A stretch of DNA of 64,000 nucleotides from Ceratodon purpureus (lineage: Eukaryota; Streptophyta; Bryopsida; Pseudoditrichales; Ditrichaceae): positions 16,723,048 through 16,787,047 of the forward strand of contig CM026421.1 of NCBI GenBank assembly GCA_014871385.1. Reading direction: 5' to 3'. This document shows, in pieces, positions 11,820-23,540 of this stretch (position 1 is its first letter; every line of letters starts with the position of its first letter). The translations under genes were made by a program, and so were the position numbers. The notes beneath the pieces are model-generated. The model worked only from the letters and a program-made list of their open reading frames with translations. It was not told the origin of the DNA and did no database searches.

Positions 11820-12637
11820 ATTACCTTCAACCCAATCTGGCAAGTTCTTTTGCATCAAGCTCACGTTAACGCTCTGCATTGCTGGGGCTGGGCCCATCTC
11901 GAGTCTGTGAATGCACTGACCCAGTAGCCTTGCGAAAGGAGAAAAGGCGAAGTCTACGCTTGAGGCCTGGCCCGCAAAAACGCCTCAACAGTTGCTCGCA
12001 GTCTCAAGTGGTCTGGTTTGAAGGCAGCTGGGTTCGACTTCACCAATTTTCCAGCTGCAGTTCGACACTCCTAAAAAGCGGAATTCTGGCAACCGTGTGG
12101 AATGAGATGAATTCTACCTGGGTTGGTCTGTATACGGTAAGATGCTGTAAAGTCGCCACTGTTCTAAAATCACTTAAATGTACAGCATTGGCTCATTTTA
12201 GGGCTCAAATGTAGGTGTTTGTTATACGGTTTATTTTTTTAGATTACAATGAATAAGGGATGTATTACTTGCCTGTACTTCTGCTCTAAAATGAACTAAT
12301 GTAGTACATTTGAGCAATTCAAGAACGGTGGTGATTTTTGGTGTTCTTACCTTAGCAAGATTTGCCGGATTTGGAGTTAAAGCTGAAGTCTTTGGGCGTT
12401 GTTGTGCTTTGATGGCACTAGACTAGTTTATGCCTACGATGGGCCCTTCATTCGAAGAAATGATGTTCACAGGTGCAAACATGTGAATAATTATTGAAAG
12501 CATAGATTCTAGAACTTTCTTTGTAGATAGATAAATGATACTACATATTAAATTTGGTGGATGTAATTTATTCAATATAAATCCTCAAACCTCAAGATAG
12601 AGTGTTACACCAAAATTTGAAAATAATTTTTGATATC
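11820..12637 (+). repeat. Direct duplication, unit 2 (about 0.8 kb)
   Basis: Second unit of the pair that starts at 10950. The 50-base spacer between the units contains CCGGACTGTCCGACCGG, a GC-rich imperfect palindrome. The sequence before each unit is also similar (CCGACTGTACGGATT against CCGACCGGACGGATT), so the repeated unit may include this short GC segment. Confidence 0.85.
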
Positions 12638-14138
12638 AATTGATTAGTTCTTAAAATCACAAAAGATTATAGTGTAGGTATAATGCAATACTAATGGATC
12701 TTCTTTATTAAAGTGAAATGTGTGGGCCTTTACAGATAAGATGTATAAAGAAAATTTTGGTCATGAAATGATGTAAAATAGTTTCAAACTTCGGTAGAAT
12801 TGACTTGGTAATGCATATTAAACAAATAATAGAAGCATTATACAAAGTCATTTTTTGGATGATTTTGATTTTTGTCATAATAAAATTCCAATAACAATAT
12901 ATACTATTAAACGATCATATATTAAATGGTCAATGTATACTATATCTTTAACAATATATAGTATTAAACAGTTTTAAATTGTATAAAATAATAAATTTAG
13001 ATTAAAAAGTAAAAACATAATTTCTATACTGATAAGTAGATTTTTTGAGGATTTATTGAAAATCATCCAAAACTTTTAGTTTATAGAAAACCATCTGTAA
13101 TCTAGTTGTGAAAGTGGCTTGCCTTTAGAAGTTTGAAGGCAAAATATGAGACAAAGAGAGTCCTTCATAGCTGAATGATGTTTGGAGGGCCTAAGATTTG
13201 CGATCAAAAGTTGGGACCTAAGAGGTGAAGTTGTCTTGCCCCTGCTAATTTAAAGTCAAAAGTGTAAGAGAGAGGGAGGGTAAGTCAGATCCTAGGGTTG
13301 TTTGGACTCTAGGGAACTAAATTAAGGTGTCAAAAATATAAATGAAGGTCACTGGAAATGGCCACTATGCAACAATTTTGTAGTAGCATTACAAAGAAGA
13401 TTGGATTAATCAAGTTCTTTGAGTTTTCAAACATTGAAAGAACTAAAGTAAAGAATATATTTGGTATCGCACAATTAGAGAGCTCCATTTGCAATGACAA
13501 GAAGTCCCTCGGATGTAAGGGCTGTGTAAGATGAATTGATTTTTAAGTTTTCCTTTCAACAACTTTGCTCAAAAATCATGAATTTTTGTATTTTGGAAAT
13601 ATGGCTTGTAATTTATTTTTAAGAATATTTTTGTCAAGTGATTTCCAATAGTATATTGCAAGAAATATTTGAGGAAATTCTTCATATGCAACTCCTATAC
13701 TAAGAATACAAGACATCAATTTGAAACTTGTGGTGTTACATACTTACTTGCAAAGTGAATCAAATTATATAACCTATGTCATTGTTATCATAAGTGAATG
13801 TTTTCTCTTGAAGGGTGCTTTGAACTTGAGAGTCTTCTCTCTTTGAGGATATGACGATCTATAAAAAAAGTTCCGCAACGTGAAATTCTCCATGATAGTA
13901 AATTTTAAGCAAATATTAGCTACGATCAACTTCCTTCATTGAACTTTGAGAGACACCTACTTTAACAAGGTTGTTCTTCTCTTCTCTAAATAAGTATAAT
14001 GTTTTTTGTGGACTTGAATTTTAGAATGCCTTTATACTTACTTATGAAATTTGTTTATAGTGTATTTTCAAGCAAACAAATTCCTTTCTAAATGGTGTTT
14101 TATATATATCAAATAGTAGTGATGAAGATTTGGGCAAC
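12638..14138. other. AT-rich intergenic DNA, nothing recognised
   Basis: About 1.5 kb of AT-rich sequence with stops in every frame at short intervals. I saw no gene, repeat array or inverted repeat. It ends abruptly at the GC-richer left end of the 9.4 kb transposon. Confidence 0.5.
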
Positions 14139-14178
14139 CATTACGTGCAAAACGGGGTCTTGAAAAGGCCGTGTAAGC
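14139..14178 (+). repeat. Left terminal inverted repeat of the 9.4 kb element
   Basis: Begins CATTACGTGCAAAA and ends AAAAGGCCGTGTAAGC. The reverse complement of 23541-23580 matches it at 34 of 40 positions, with mismatches at positions 6, 15, 17 and 21-23. Beyond position 40 the similarity stops. Confidence 0.8.
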
Positions 14179-14936
14179 CTGCCCTTTCTAGGTGAACTCC
14201 CTGCCCAAATGCGGCACTGTCACTGACAACGAGTGCCAGGATCGCTGCCCGCAGAGTTAAAAGGGCGACTTAATGGTCTCGGGATGGGGTTGCGGGGCGG
14301 GGTCGGTGTGCCTAGTGGCGCCGAGGTGGCTGCCTTGTTTGGTGAACCACGCCTTCTCGCATTTATTGACCTTGAAGCCCGATTCGAAGGAGAGATGACG
14401 AGAGATTGGTGTCAACCGTTTCAAGATTCGAAGTTTGCTGCCACAACGGGAAGAAGCCATGGAGCTCGGTCGACAGTAGGTTGGTCTCCTCACCTGGGAA
14501 TGGAGAGAATCGAAGTTGGGTGCGTAGAATTTTGGTGTTGCAGGACCAACGACCCAATTCGCAGGTGAAATTCAAGAGAGTCAAGGGAAATTGTGACAAC
14601 TAAACCAGTGAGCATGATTGTACAGATACGTGCGGCAGCAGTTACAAATTTGAGCAGCAAGCATTCGAAGAGTGTTCTTGCAACACCTCCTGCCGTGGAC
14701 TGAAGAAGTTGTGTAAGTGTCAATTTATCTATGACAAGTTTGGGTCGTGCATTTGTACATTGCATGCTATTCATTTGATCCTGCAATTTCCTTGAGTGGC
14801 TATGGTATAGGGTTTGGTTGTTGTGAACTCTGCGGTTTTGGGTATATGGCAATCTTAAAAACGATTTTCTGCATACTTCCAGGTCGATCCGGGGCCTTGA
14901 GAGCTTGAATCACTACTTCGGAATTCCGGACTCACG

Positions 14937-17900
14937 ATGGCAGCACCAGGGGTGAAGCCTTCAAGCTACCGTGTTGGAATTTCGATTGATGCACGCTACG
15001 CACCGCTTGTTAGGAGAGGTTTATTGAGATCCGAGCAACCCTGCCCATCAACATTTCCAGGACGGAGGGCAGCCGGGGATACAAACATTGACTTGTGGGT
15101 CGATGGCAGCATTTACCCGGTTGATCCAGGAACAGGGAGGCCACCTCCATTCAAAACTCTTCGAGATTGCCTGGAATTCATATGTCATGGAGAGCAAGGT
15201 CTGTATGGATATGCACGCAGATTGGGTCTCAATGATGGAGGAGGACCTACACGGCGTGAGATGGAGATGCAGTGCCGACATTTAGAAGAAGAACTTGGCA
15301 CGGTGAGAGACGACCTTGCTGGCAGCAGAGAAAGGCTCGACCATAACAGGGACATTGAGGATACATGCATGCAATTGCGGGTTGAATTAGAGACTATTCG
15401 AACCGAGATGAGCAGCATGGAGAGAAATCATAGGATGACGGTGCAGGGCTTGGAGACTGAGGTGCGTCGCTGGCAGCAAGCAAGTGAGCGCCTACCGGAG
15501 GGGCCTAGCCCTTTGAAGGACACGCCTATGGGGATGCGACGTAGGGCTCGACCGCTCAGGGGGATTCATGAGTTGAATCATGGTTCAGGGTGGGCAAAAC
15601 GCAGAGTGAAGCTCGTTAGGACGCATTTGCAACCTCATCTCGTGGATGCTGTCAACGACAACAACTGGGTCAACCATGAGAAGCAGCGACTTCATGGGGA
15701 TAAAGCCTCCCAAACAGTAACTGTTGTAGCGTTAGCAAAGATACTGTCTAGGCATGAAGGTCTCACCCTCGCAACTCAGCCATCTATGGATCATGTTAAG
15801 AGAAAGATTGCTAGTAACGTCATGAAGGCAATTGGAAAAAGGGTAGGGCCCGGTAATATTCTTGCTGCCTGCGACCAAGCAGGGGTGTCTTATCGCGGCT
15901 ATGGTGCTATTTACCAAGCCGTGAAGGATCCACTTCGAGAATTGACCAAGGATGGCAAATCCAACATACTACCTAGTCTCTACCACGTTAGAAGGCTTCG
16001 GCAGGAGCTAAATGCGAATTTGCCACAATTCATTGGCCAGTACTACCACGCTGAGGGAAGGATAGAGCTGCCAACAGTGTTAAAGAAAAGCAAGAAATCC
16101 GAGGAGCAGCGAAAGGAGGTGCTCTTAGATGAAAAAAACTCGCTATCCACGGACCTTGAGGTGGTCCAACAGAGCATGGTGATATTTTATGGCATCACGG
16201 AATCAGGTATGCATCCTCTTCCTATCGTGTTGGCAGCAAAGGTGAATGTCGGTTTGGTGCCAGCAACTGCATTGTGTGTCTTTAACAAAGGAAGCTAATT
16301 CAATTGCTTTACAACGTTCAGGTGGACCACGAGAGCTAACATTAGCTAACATTCAGGTGGACCACGAGAGGTACTTCTCAGTACAATCAGAGCAGGAGAT
16401 TTGGCCAGTTGCCACGTTTCAGGTTTAGAAAGAGTCCTACGATGTTCTCTCGTGGATATTTGGAAAGTCGAACATCCCGACTGTGATTGCAGCACAGTCA
16501 AGTGGCGAGAAACTCACGGTCCCTGAAGCTGGAGAATTCCAGGTGGAGTGGCATCTTGCTGCGGACATGAAGACGATCAAGTGTATGTACGGGCTTCAGT
16601 CGGGACCGTTGTGTGCAATGAACTGCATATACTGCGACCAGAAGAGGATAAAGCCCACTGTGGGGACAGCAAGCCAGGCAAACGGTACCATCAAGATCCG
16701 TGGTAAAGCAAACTGGGTGGGGGGGCTATTTTCCAGCAGCGTACCTGAGGAACCTTGTGACATGACAACATCTAGTAGGTGGAGGCCTATCCTGCCGATT
16801 CCTTTGTCCATAGTGCACATTTGTACATTGCATGCCTTGGTTCGATTGACGGAGAAGATTGTGCACATGCATATCATGTATGTTTGGAACATACAGAATC
16901 AGAGACTGAGGGCTACTGCAATTGAACAGATGGAGAAGTCGTTGTCCGCGATTGGGGCTCATGGTCGAAACGTGGAGATTAAGAGGGACTCCAAGCTCAG
17001 TGGCAACACTGGAAACGTGCCGCAAAAACCCTCTTTGAGTGGTATCGTTGCCAGCACGCTTTTTAGGCCAAGCGTTTGGTCTGGCAATGATAAGGCCTGG
17101 AAGGATATATGTCAAGCTGAGAATAATAATGCCGGAAGCGGAGCTGACCGCATTGCAAAGTATCAGATGTAGCAAGCCTTTGAAGAGGTCGTACCATATT
17201 TGACAGGATTGGTGTTGACAGCAGAGCAACGGATGCAGTTCAAGCAGAAGATACATAAGTGGGGAAAGGCATACTTAAAGGCCTTTGGAGAGGAGCATCT
17301 TACCCATTATATGGTATGGCCACGGCTCTGTCTGTTGTTGCTTTTGGTCTTTCTTCACTGAACCGTCTACTTGACCTAAGTATCCGGCTTTTAGCTTCCT
17401 TCTTCTTGTTGACAGCACGTAATTGTACGGCACTCCACTTGGTTTGTGGAACACTATGAGAGCCTTGGAGTCTGGAGCTGCCAAGGCATGGAGAAATCAC
17501 ACCACCAAGCGAAGGCGGCACATCAAGCACATACAGTCCATGGTGGTGGGAAAGCACGTACTAGTGCGATTCTCCAGCAGTTCCAGCAGTTCCAGCATTG
17601 GTACCGAAACATACAACATTGATATAGGAAAAAAATGGAGATCCAAGGAGCTGTACCTGACCCAGACGCTGGAGCACGGGCCCTAGCGGCATCCAGGAGA
17701 CGCGAGCGGTGGCAACAATCAAACGCTGCCATCGCCTACGAGGAGTGGAGGTCAAGGAGGAGGCGTGTTGGAGGAGCATATGTTCTTGAAGAAATCGTGG
17801 AGGGCGAAGGAGATGGCATGATGGAAGAAGAGCCGGAATGGAATGCCAACTGTGACAGGGTTGGCAGTGGGGGCGAGGAAGATGAACAGAGGGACGCTGC

Positions 17901-17994
17901 TAACAACGATGAGGACATCGCGGATGCTGGCAACAGGGGTGCCAAGGAGGATATTGCCCCCAATGTCGACATTGCACATGCTGACAGCGACTAG
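14937..17994 (+). pseudogene. Transposase-like gene of the 9.4 kb element, three exons, two in-frame stops
   Basis: Proposed exons are 14937-16241, 16429-17313 and 17416-17994, joined by GTGAAT..TTTAG and GTATGG..GACAG introns that keep one frame (about 920 codons). Exon 1 has a coiled-coil segment (residues ~105-185) and a basic region. Exon 2 has the RNase-H-like transposase pattern WHLAADMK..MYGL..CIYC and then a conserved-looking VHICTLHALVR helix. Exon 3 has GVWSCQGMEKSHHQAK followed by HGGGK and an acidic tail, where Glu of QGMEKSHH is a candidate last catalytic acid. Stops are TAG at 17170-17172 and TGA at 17620-17622. Both read naturally as C-to-T changes (CAG, CGA), as expected for a methylated, decaying copy. 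I recognise the broad DDE-like form but not the superfamily; the first catalytic aspartate was not identified. Confidence 0.6.
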
Positions 17995-19680
17995 GGGGCT
18001 CAGACACTTCAGCACGGTTGATGTGTTTTTTCTTTTTATACAATGTTTTGTAGGAGGGTACTGTTGTAGAGAAGTAATACCTATCATTTCAAATGTATCC
18101 TGGAAAGCTAAGCTTGTTAGCTATTATCTCTTTTTAAATTTATTTCTCATTCCTCTAATGGTTTTCTGACTTTTAATTTTATTTTGTTTCATGTCTTTCC
18201 TTTCATTTCCCTAAGTCGACGTTTTCTAAATTCCTTTGTAATTTTTGAATTTCTGATATTTTAGTGTGAACTTTACTTGTTGATAACATGGTTTCTCATT
18301 TATAATTAATGAGAGGCGCTCTTCTTAAATTTATTTCCAAAATTCATGATATTTTGTTTCGATTTCAGTCCGTTTTTTTTTTTTTTCCTATTTATGAATA
18401 TTGTCTACAAGACCGGGTCGAGGAGACAAGTTCATCAGTTATTATATTTTTTCAAATTTATTTTAGAGGCCTTTAATGGATTTATGTTTTTTAATTCTAT
18501 GTTTATCTCCTTTTTCGAATATAAAAAATTGAAGATCACTTACTTTATTTCAGAGACGCACGAAATATGAAAGAGAAAGTCTATTATTTTTTGGATAGTT
18601 CCCAATTTTATTGATTTTTTTTTCTGAGTTTTTGATATTTTTAAATTTACCAAAATTATAACATATAAATAAAAAAAATTAGAAATAAAATAAATTACTT
18701 GGTAGGAAAAGTAAGAAATATCCCAAAAAACATTAAAAATGAAATAGTAGAACCAAATATACTTCCGGCGGAGTTATAGGAAAAAAGATTATAAGAATTT
18801 CATAAACTTATACAAGTCATATTGTTCAATTTCTCAAATATGAACAATAATTTATACACCTTTTTATTTTTCAAATTTCATTTTTTCTCTTCCCCATTTT
18901 TGGTCACTTTCCCGTTCTGGTCCTCCCACTCTTTTTCTTCCCTCTTTATGTTTTTTTTTCCTTTTTTCTCCCTTTCCATTTTTTTAATCAATTCCTTTTA
19001 TTTCCATTTGGTTTTTATTATGTCTTCATTTAATTCTTTTTCCATATAGATTTCAGACAGCTCTCTTATCTTTCATTTTTTAAGGTTTTGTTTCGTTTAG
19101 ATTTTCATCGTGTTGTTTTTTATTTTTATTTTATTTATTTATTATTATTTTTTTAAATAATTAATTTCAAAGCACAAATAAGGTTTTATTCTCCTCTTGG
19201 TTTTTATTTTGTCTTTATTTGTTTTTTTTCCTCCATTCTTTATGTTTTTCCTCCCATTGTTCTTTTATTTTATTTTTTTCCCCCCATTCTTTATATTTTT
19301 CCTCCATTCTTTATGATTTTCCTCCCATTGTTTTTTTAATTTTTTTTTCCCCCATTCTTTATTTCTTTCCTCCATTCTTTATGTTTTTCCTCCCATTGTT
19401 TTCTTAATTTTTTTTTTCCAGCATTCTTTATATTTTTCCTCCATTCTTTATGTTTTTCCTCCCATTGTTTTTTTAGTTTTTTTTTTCCCCCCCCCATTCT
19501 TTATATTTATCCCCCATTTTTTATATTTTTCCCGAGTTTCTGACCTTTTTTTTAAAACTTCTTCTGTCCCTTTTTTAAATTTTTTTTTAAAAACTTTTCT
19601 CAATTTCCTTGAATTATTTTCTTAATTTATGATATTTTTTAAATATAAAAAATAAGGTGACGTGACAATTTGAGGGGGGT
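17995..19680. other. AT-rich internal block of the 9.4 kb element
   Basis: Between the two genes of the element lies a T-rich stretch with no gene that I can support. Its last third is the minisatellite at 19230-19545. The composition contrasts sharply with the GC-rich DNA after 19680, so part of it may be a later insertion, but no borders were seen. Confidence 0.5.
19230..19545 (+). repeat. T-rich minisatellite, ~69-base unit, about 4 copies
   Basis: Repeated order within each unit: CATTCTTTATATTTTTCC, CCATTCTTTATG, TTTTCCTCCCATTGTTTT, then a long T run and a C run. Units start near 19231, 19287, 19354, 19421 and 19495, the last one partial. Within each unit the phrase CCATTCTTTAT occurs twice, so the unit itself is a duplicated half-unit. 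Confidence 0.75.
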
Positions 19681-19686
19681 ACAGTA

Positions 19687-19718
19687 ATGCCGCGGTCATT
19701 CATCCATGACCGCGGCAT
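19687..19718 (+). repeat. Perfect 13-bp inverted repeat (hairpin) with 6-base loop
   Basis: ATGCCGCGGTCAT at 19687-19699 and its exact reverse complement at 19706-19718 flank the loop TCATCC. The stem is GC-rich and sits exactly where the AT-rich internal block ends and the GC-rich 5' region of the second gene begins. It could act at the DNA or RNA level, or be the fused ends of a lost insertion. Confidence 0.85.
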
Positions 19719-20451
19719 CCATACCCGCGTGGTATGGAGAGGGGAGGAGTGCCTCGCTTCCCCCCTCTTGCTCCACTGTTGCTAGCACGCCAGCTCCCCG
19801 ACGCCGGAGGTGGAGCTCGTAGCGGAGTAGTTGCAGGAGGGAGGCCCTCGGCAACGCGAGGCGAGGAAGCGAGGACGCTACGGAAGCTGCAAGAGGGAGG
19901 AGGTCGCTCTAAAGGGCAGCAGCGAAGGGGTCGGCGGTAAAGCAACGTGGAGGTCGCGGGAGCTGGGTGAGGCGCGCGAGGTAGGCAGCAGTTGGGTGGG
20001 CATCGTGAGGTGGGCGCGGGAGCTGGGGTGCGGCAGCGACGGGGGCGCGGCAACGAGGTGGGCGCGGAGCAAGGTGCGGGAGGGACGCCGGTGGAAGGTG
20101 AGGCGGGAACAAGGGGGTCGCGCCACAACTGAGGTAAACTCCTTACTTCGATTCTCAATTTGTAATAGCTTCTCTAAGTTGAGCTTCCATTTTAAACTTC
20201 AACCCAGTCTATGCGAAGTAGACACACTCTGTAGCAGGTGTGAGTCCACTGTTTTAGGAGGTAGTCTACTCAAAGAATTCGCTGAACTGTATTCAAGAAG
20301 CCAATGCTCAATTTTTTAGCTACAGTGTTTGCTGTCCGCAAAGAGAGTATGCATTTGCGGAGTCTATTTCCTACATAATGTACTTAAGACTTACTAAGCT
20401 TACATACTAGGGTACATTGTGTCACTAACAAGTGCGTGCTCTGTCGCAGCC

Positions 20452-22362
20452 ATGGCTGCTGGCAGCAAGGACGACGCTGTCCTCACGGAGTGGGACCTCC
20501 CTTTCAACCTCAAGTCTCTACCGCAGGATGTGGCGGACCAGCTTGTGGTGATTGCGCCCTTTCTTCTTGGTAGGAAGAGCGCAAACTACGACATCGATTT
20601 CTTCCATCGTACACTTGGCCTCTACGGAACCGGGATATCCTTCACCGAGCTCAGCAGTGACAAGGTATGCAAGAAATCCTTGTTCATAGAGAGATGGCCG
20701 GAACGACATGGAGGGCGCCACCACATTGCTGACTGCAGTGACAACCAGGCTATCGAGGCTTACACACTCCAGCATGCGAAGGTGTATGGAGGTGTAGGCC
20801 CTGACAACGGGACCTTTGGTACCTCCTTCCTTCGAGGCTGTCACCTGACCTTCGAGTTGGGCAAAGACGTCAACTGGGCAGAGAAAGCTGCGACCTTGCA
20901 GACGGCACATGAGAAGGGGGCTGCCCGCAACCGGATGAAGCTCACACCCCCAGCCTTGAGAGAGCAGATCGAGGCCCACATCGACGTGCTCGCTAGCCAC
21001 ATCGACGACAGACCCTCTGCTGGCAACACATCCTTGGCCATTGAGAGAGTCGGCATTCAACCTAGCCAGGGCGTCCTTGTTACAAGGAGCAGCAGCAAGG
21101 GAGCGCCTGCAGCAGAGGGAGCTCGGGGTCGCACTCGAAGCCAGCTCAGGGCGAAGGCGGCCGTGATCACTGAGGAGGAGAGCGTGCCCAAGTCTTTACT
21201 TGCTGGCAGCAAGGATGAAGACCGACCCAGCACGGATCCGAAGGCGAAGCTGGACCAGGCCAGGGCCAAGAAGGCGAGAGCTCAGGTCGACCTTACGAAG
21301 AAGGAGGCTCAGAGGGTGTTATTTCTTGGAGATATCAAGAACCAGAAGACCTTTTTGAAGGAGAAGGAGGATGAGGAGGGCCGGTTCTATGAGGAGATTG
21401 CTGCCCACCGTGCTGCCAGCAAGCTAGCCGGGGCCGCTGGCAACACGGCAGAGAAGAAGCGATTGGATGCTCTGGCCCGTCTAGGTGGTGATCAGATGGC
21501 CAATGCGAGCAAGGCTACCGAAGAAGCCCAGCTTCGCATTGACAACAAGGAGAAGCAGATGGAGGCATTGATGGAAGACATAGAGAGGTGCAAGGCCGAG
21601 GTTGGTGCCCTTAGCGTGGAGATCATGTCCCTGGAGCTGGCAGCGGCATTCATTTGCCCGAAGAGTGTGCTCCCACACCTGCCATCCGAGTTTCGAGCCC
21701 TCCCCATTCAGGTTTCCGACCCTTGCCCCTTCTGTGCACGTTACTTTGTTGACGCCGCTTGTGTACCCTTGAACTGCGGTTGCTTGGCACACCCACATTC
21801 CATGTTTGAGGTTGTCTTCTCCCTTGACGCCAAGTGTAGCCGTTGCTGTCGCTCCTTGAGTGGGGGGTGGCTTGGGCAATGGGGATTTCCACTGCATGAG
21901 TAAGCTCAAGCAGAGCTCCAGCACCTCCAGGAGGTTCTCCAGTCCGGGGTGGGAGCAGCAGACCTCCAGAGCCCCATAGCTGGCAGCAAGAGGGCCGCTG
22001 AGCGCTCTTCTCCTCCTTTGGGGGAGGAAAACCAAGCTAAGAAGAAGACTCGCTTTGAATACGATTTGGAGGCTTTGGGTCCACTTGTCATCGCCAAGAC
22101 CTCCGCTCAGCCCATGGTATCCGCGGCCTTGCTGCCAGCAGACGGAGTTGATGGCGATGGTGTTGCCAGCACCCAGAAGTTAGATGACCTGAGCTTCCAG
22201 CGGGGGACACAAGCCCCTCCACGCCAGGAGGCCGAGGACACACCCTCTCATGGTGGTGGACTCAGCTCCAGTACCACCGAGTCCGCGGGGACATCTCAAG
22301 ACCCGGCTGGAGCTGCCCTTGAGAAGCTAGTTGATGCCATCGCGAGCTTGGCTTCGGCTTAG
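20452..22362 (+). pseudogene. Second gene of the 9.4 kb element: coiled coil plus RING-like domain, one in-frame stop
   Basis: The start chosen is ATG at 20452, just after a good acceptor (GTCGCAG), so an upstream 5' exon in the GC-rich 19700-20130 region is likely. The frame is open to TAA at 21901-21903 and then continues in the same frame to 22362, giving about 636 codons in all. The N-terminal ~170 residues are unlike anything I recognise. Residues ~260-410 are Lys/Glu/Ala-rich and should form a coiled coil. From ~425 CPFC, a Cys, NCGC, HPH and CSRC resemble a divergent RING/zinc-binding module. The tail is Ser/Pro-rich with a KKK basic cluster. Position inside the inverted ends argues for an accessory transposition protein. 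Many copies of the motif GCTGGCARCA are embedded in its coding DNA. Confidence 0.6.
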
Positions 22363-23540
22363 AGTCTATGTTTTTTTTTGTTGATAGTGCCATAGCGGAT
22401 TAGTATTAGTGGCATTTACTTTCTTTCACGTTGCATTTTCATTTGCTGCCCTGATTTTCGACTCTATGTTTGCAGCTGCGGTGCCAGCAAATAGTTGCTG
22501 GCAGCAGTGTGTAAGTAGTTCCGATTGGGGGGGGGGGGGTTGGGGTCAGACTTTCGAGAAACCGAACCTCATTATTTTTGGACACTTATGATGAATGTTA
22601 TCCTCTTTTATTTCTATCTTGTACATGTGGCTGCCACATTGGTCGTGATGGTATGGAAGTCGCCTTCGTCGTGAACCCTAATGTGTGCTGACAGCAACAT
22701 GTTCTACTAGAAGACTTCTATTCATCAAGGGGGAAGGTTACAGACCGTTCTAGGGATGATTGACCATATATTTAACCATACATGATGTGTCAAGCACAAC
22801 GCATAGTCCCTTACAAGTGTAAAGAATCATTCTGGCATTGGTTTAGTGAACCATGGAGCCATTTCAAATACTGTAGGCAGACTTGTGAAGACCCTAATAG
22901 ATTACCTTAATGCCGTGGTGAAAACGTTGTTGTCCTACACCTTGGCTATCTTGATGGTTTTGGGAACTGCCACCTCACCAAGAAGTACACGCCTCTCATT
23001 ACGTATGTTGATCTACATCAATGCTTCCAACAAAATGCGTTAGTACAATTATGCTGGCACTAAGTAGCAGCACCTTGCGTATCTAAAACCAATGGAGTGA
23101 TGTTGCTTATATGTACCTTTTTTTCACGTGAACCGTCTGCTTCCACCAGAACCATGTTGTACTCTTTGGGATCATCGTCTCCGAGCGTCATTGCAATTTC
23201 ATGGTGCAAGTGGGATACAGCCCATTCCTTGCTCACTCTCTCTATGAATTTCAAAAACTTCGGCACTCACTCATCGTCGATGGAGGAGGTAGGTGGGCGG
23301 ACTCATAATTTCCTCGTTTAAAGTGCTGGCAGAAAGTTTGCTGCCATGAGCAGTCGGCTCGGGATCCGGTCCTTGTTCCGCCAGTCCGCTGTCAGCCCGG
23401 CACCGTAGATGTGCCCTCCACACGCCTCGCTCGGAGGTCATTGGTTCGAGCCCCCGTGGCGGTTGCTGGCACCATGATGGCACAGCCAGTGCCATGTCAA
23501 AAAGTACGCGGGCAGCGCCCGTTTTTTTCTCTCACGTGCC

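Larger units (their letters stand above)
15318..22506. repeat. Dispersed 10-base motif GCTGGCARCA, 12 exact copies
   Basis: Forward copies start at 15318, 15469, 17926, 20458, 21019, 21202, 21436, 21979 and 22497. Reverse copies start at 21411, 22130 and 22161. Near matches occur at 16229, 16257, 17049, 17980, 21636, 22480, 22687, 23325 and 23464. The copies lie in several reading frames, on both strands and in non-coding DNA, so the constraint is on DNA, not protein. I found no exact copy elsewhere in the window. Confidence 0.8.

Noticed and set aside
14233..14568. 111-codon frame near the left end of the 9.4 kb element
   Set aside because: Overlapping frames on both strands of similar length and no similarity; more likely 5' leader of the transposase-like gene.
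23330..23520. Possible tRNA-derived SINE (GGTTCGAGCCC B-box lookalike)
   Set aside because: No A box at the right distance, no A/T tail with target duplication. It lies just inside the right end of the 9.4 kb element and is treated as part of it.
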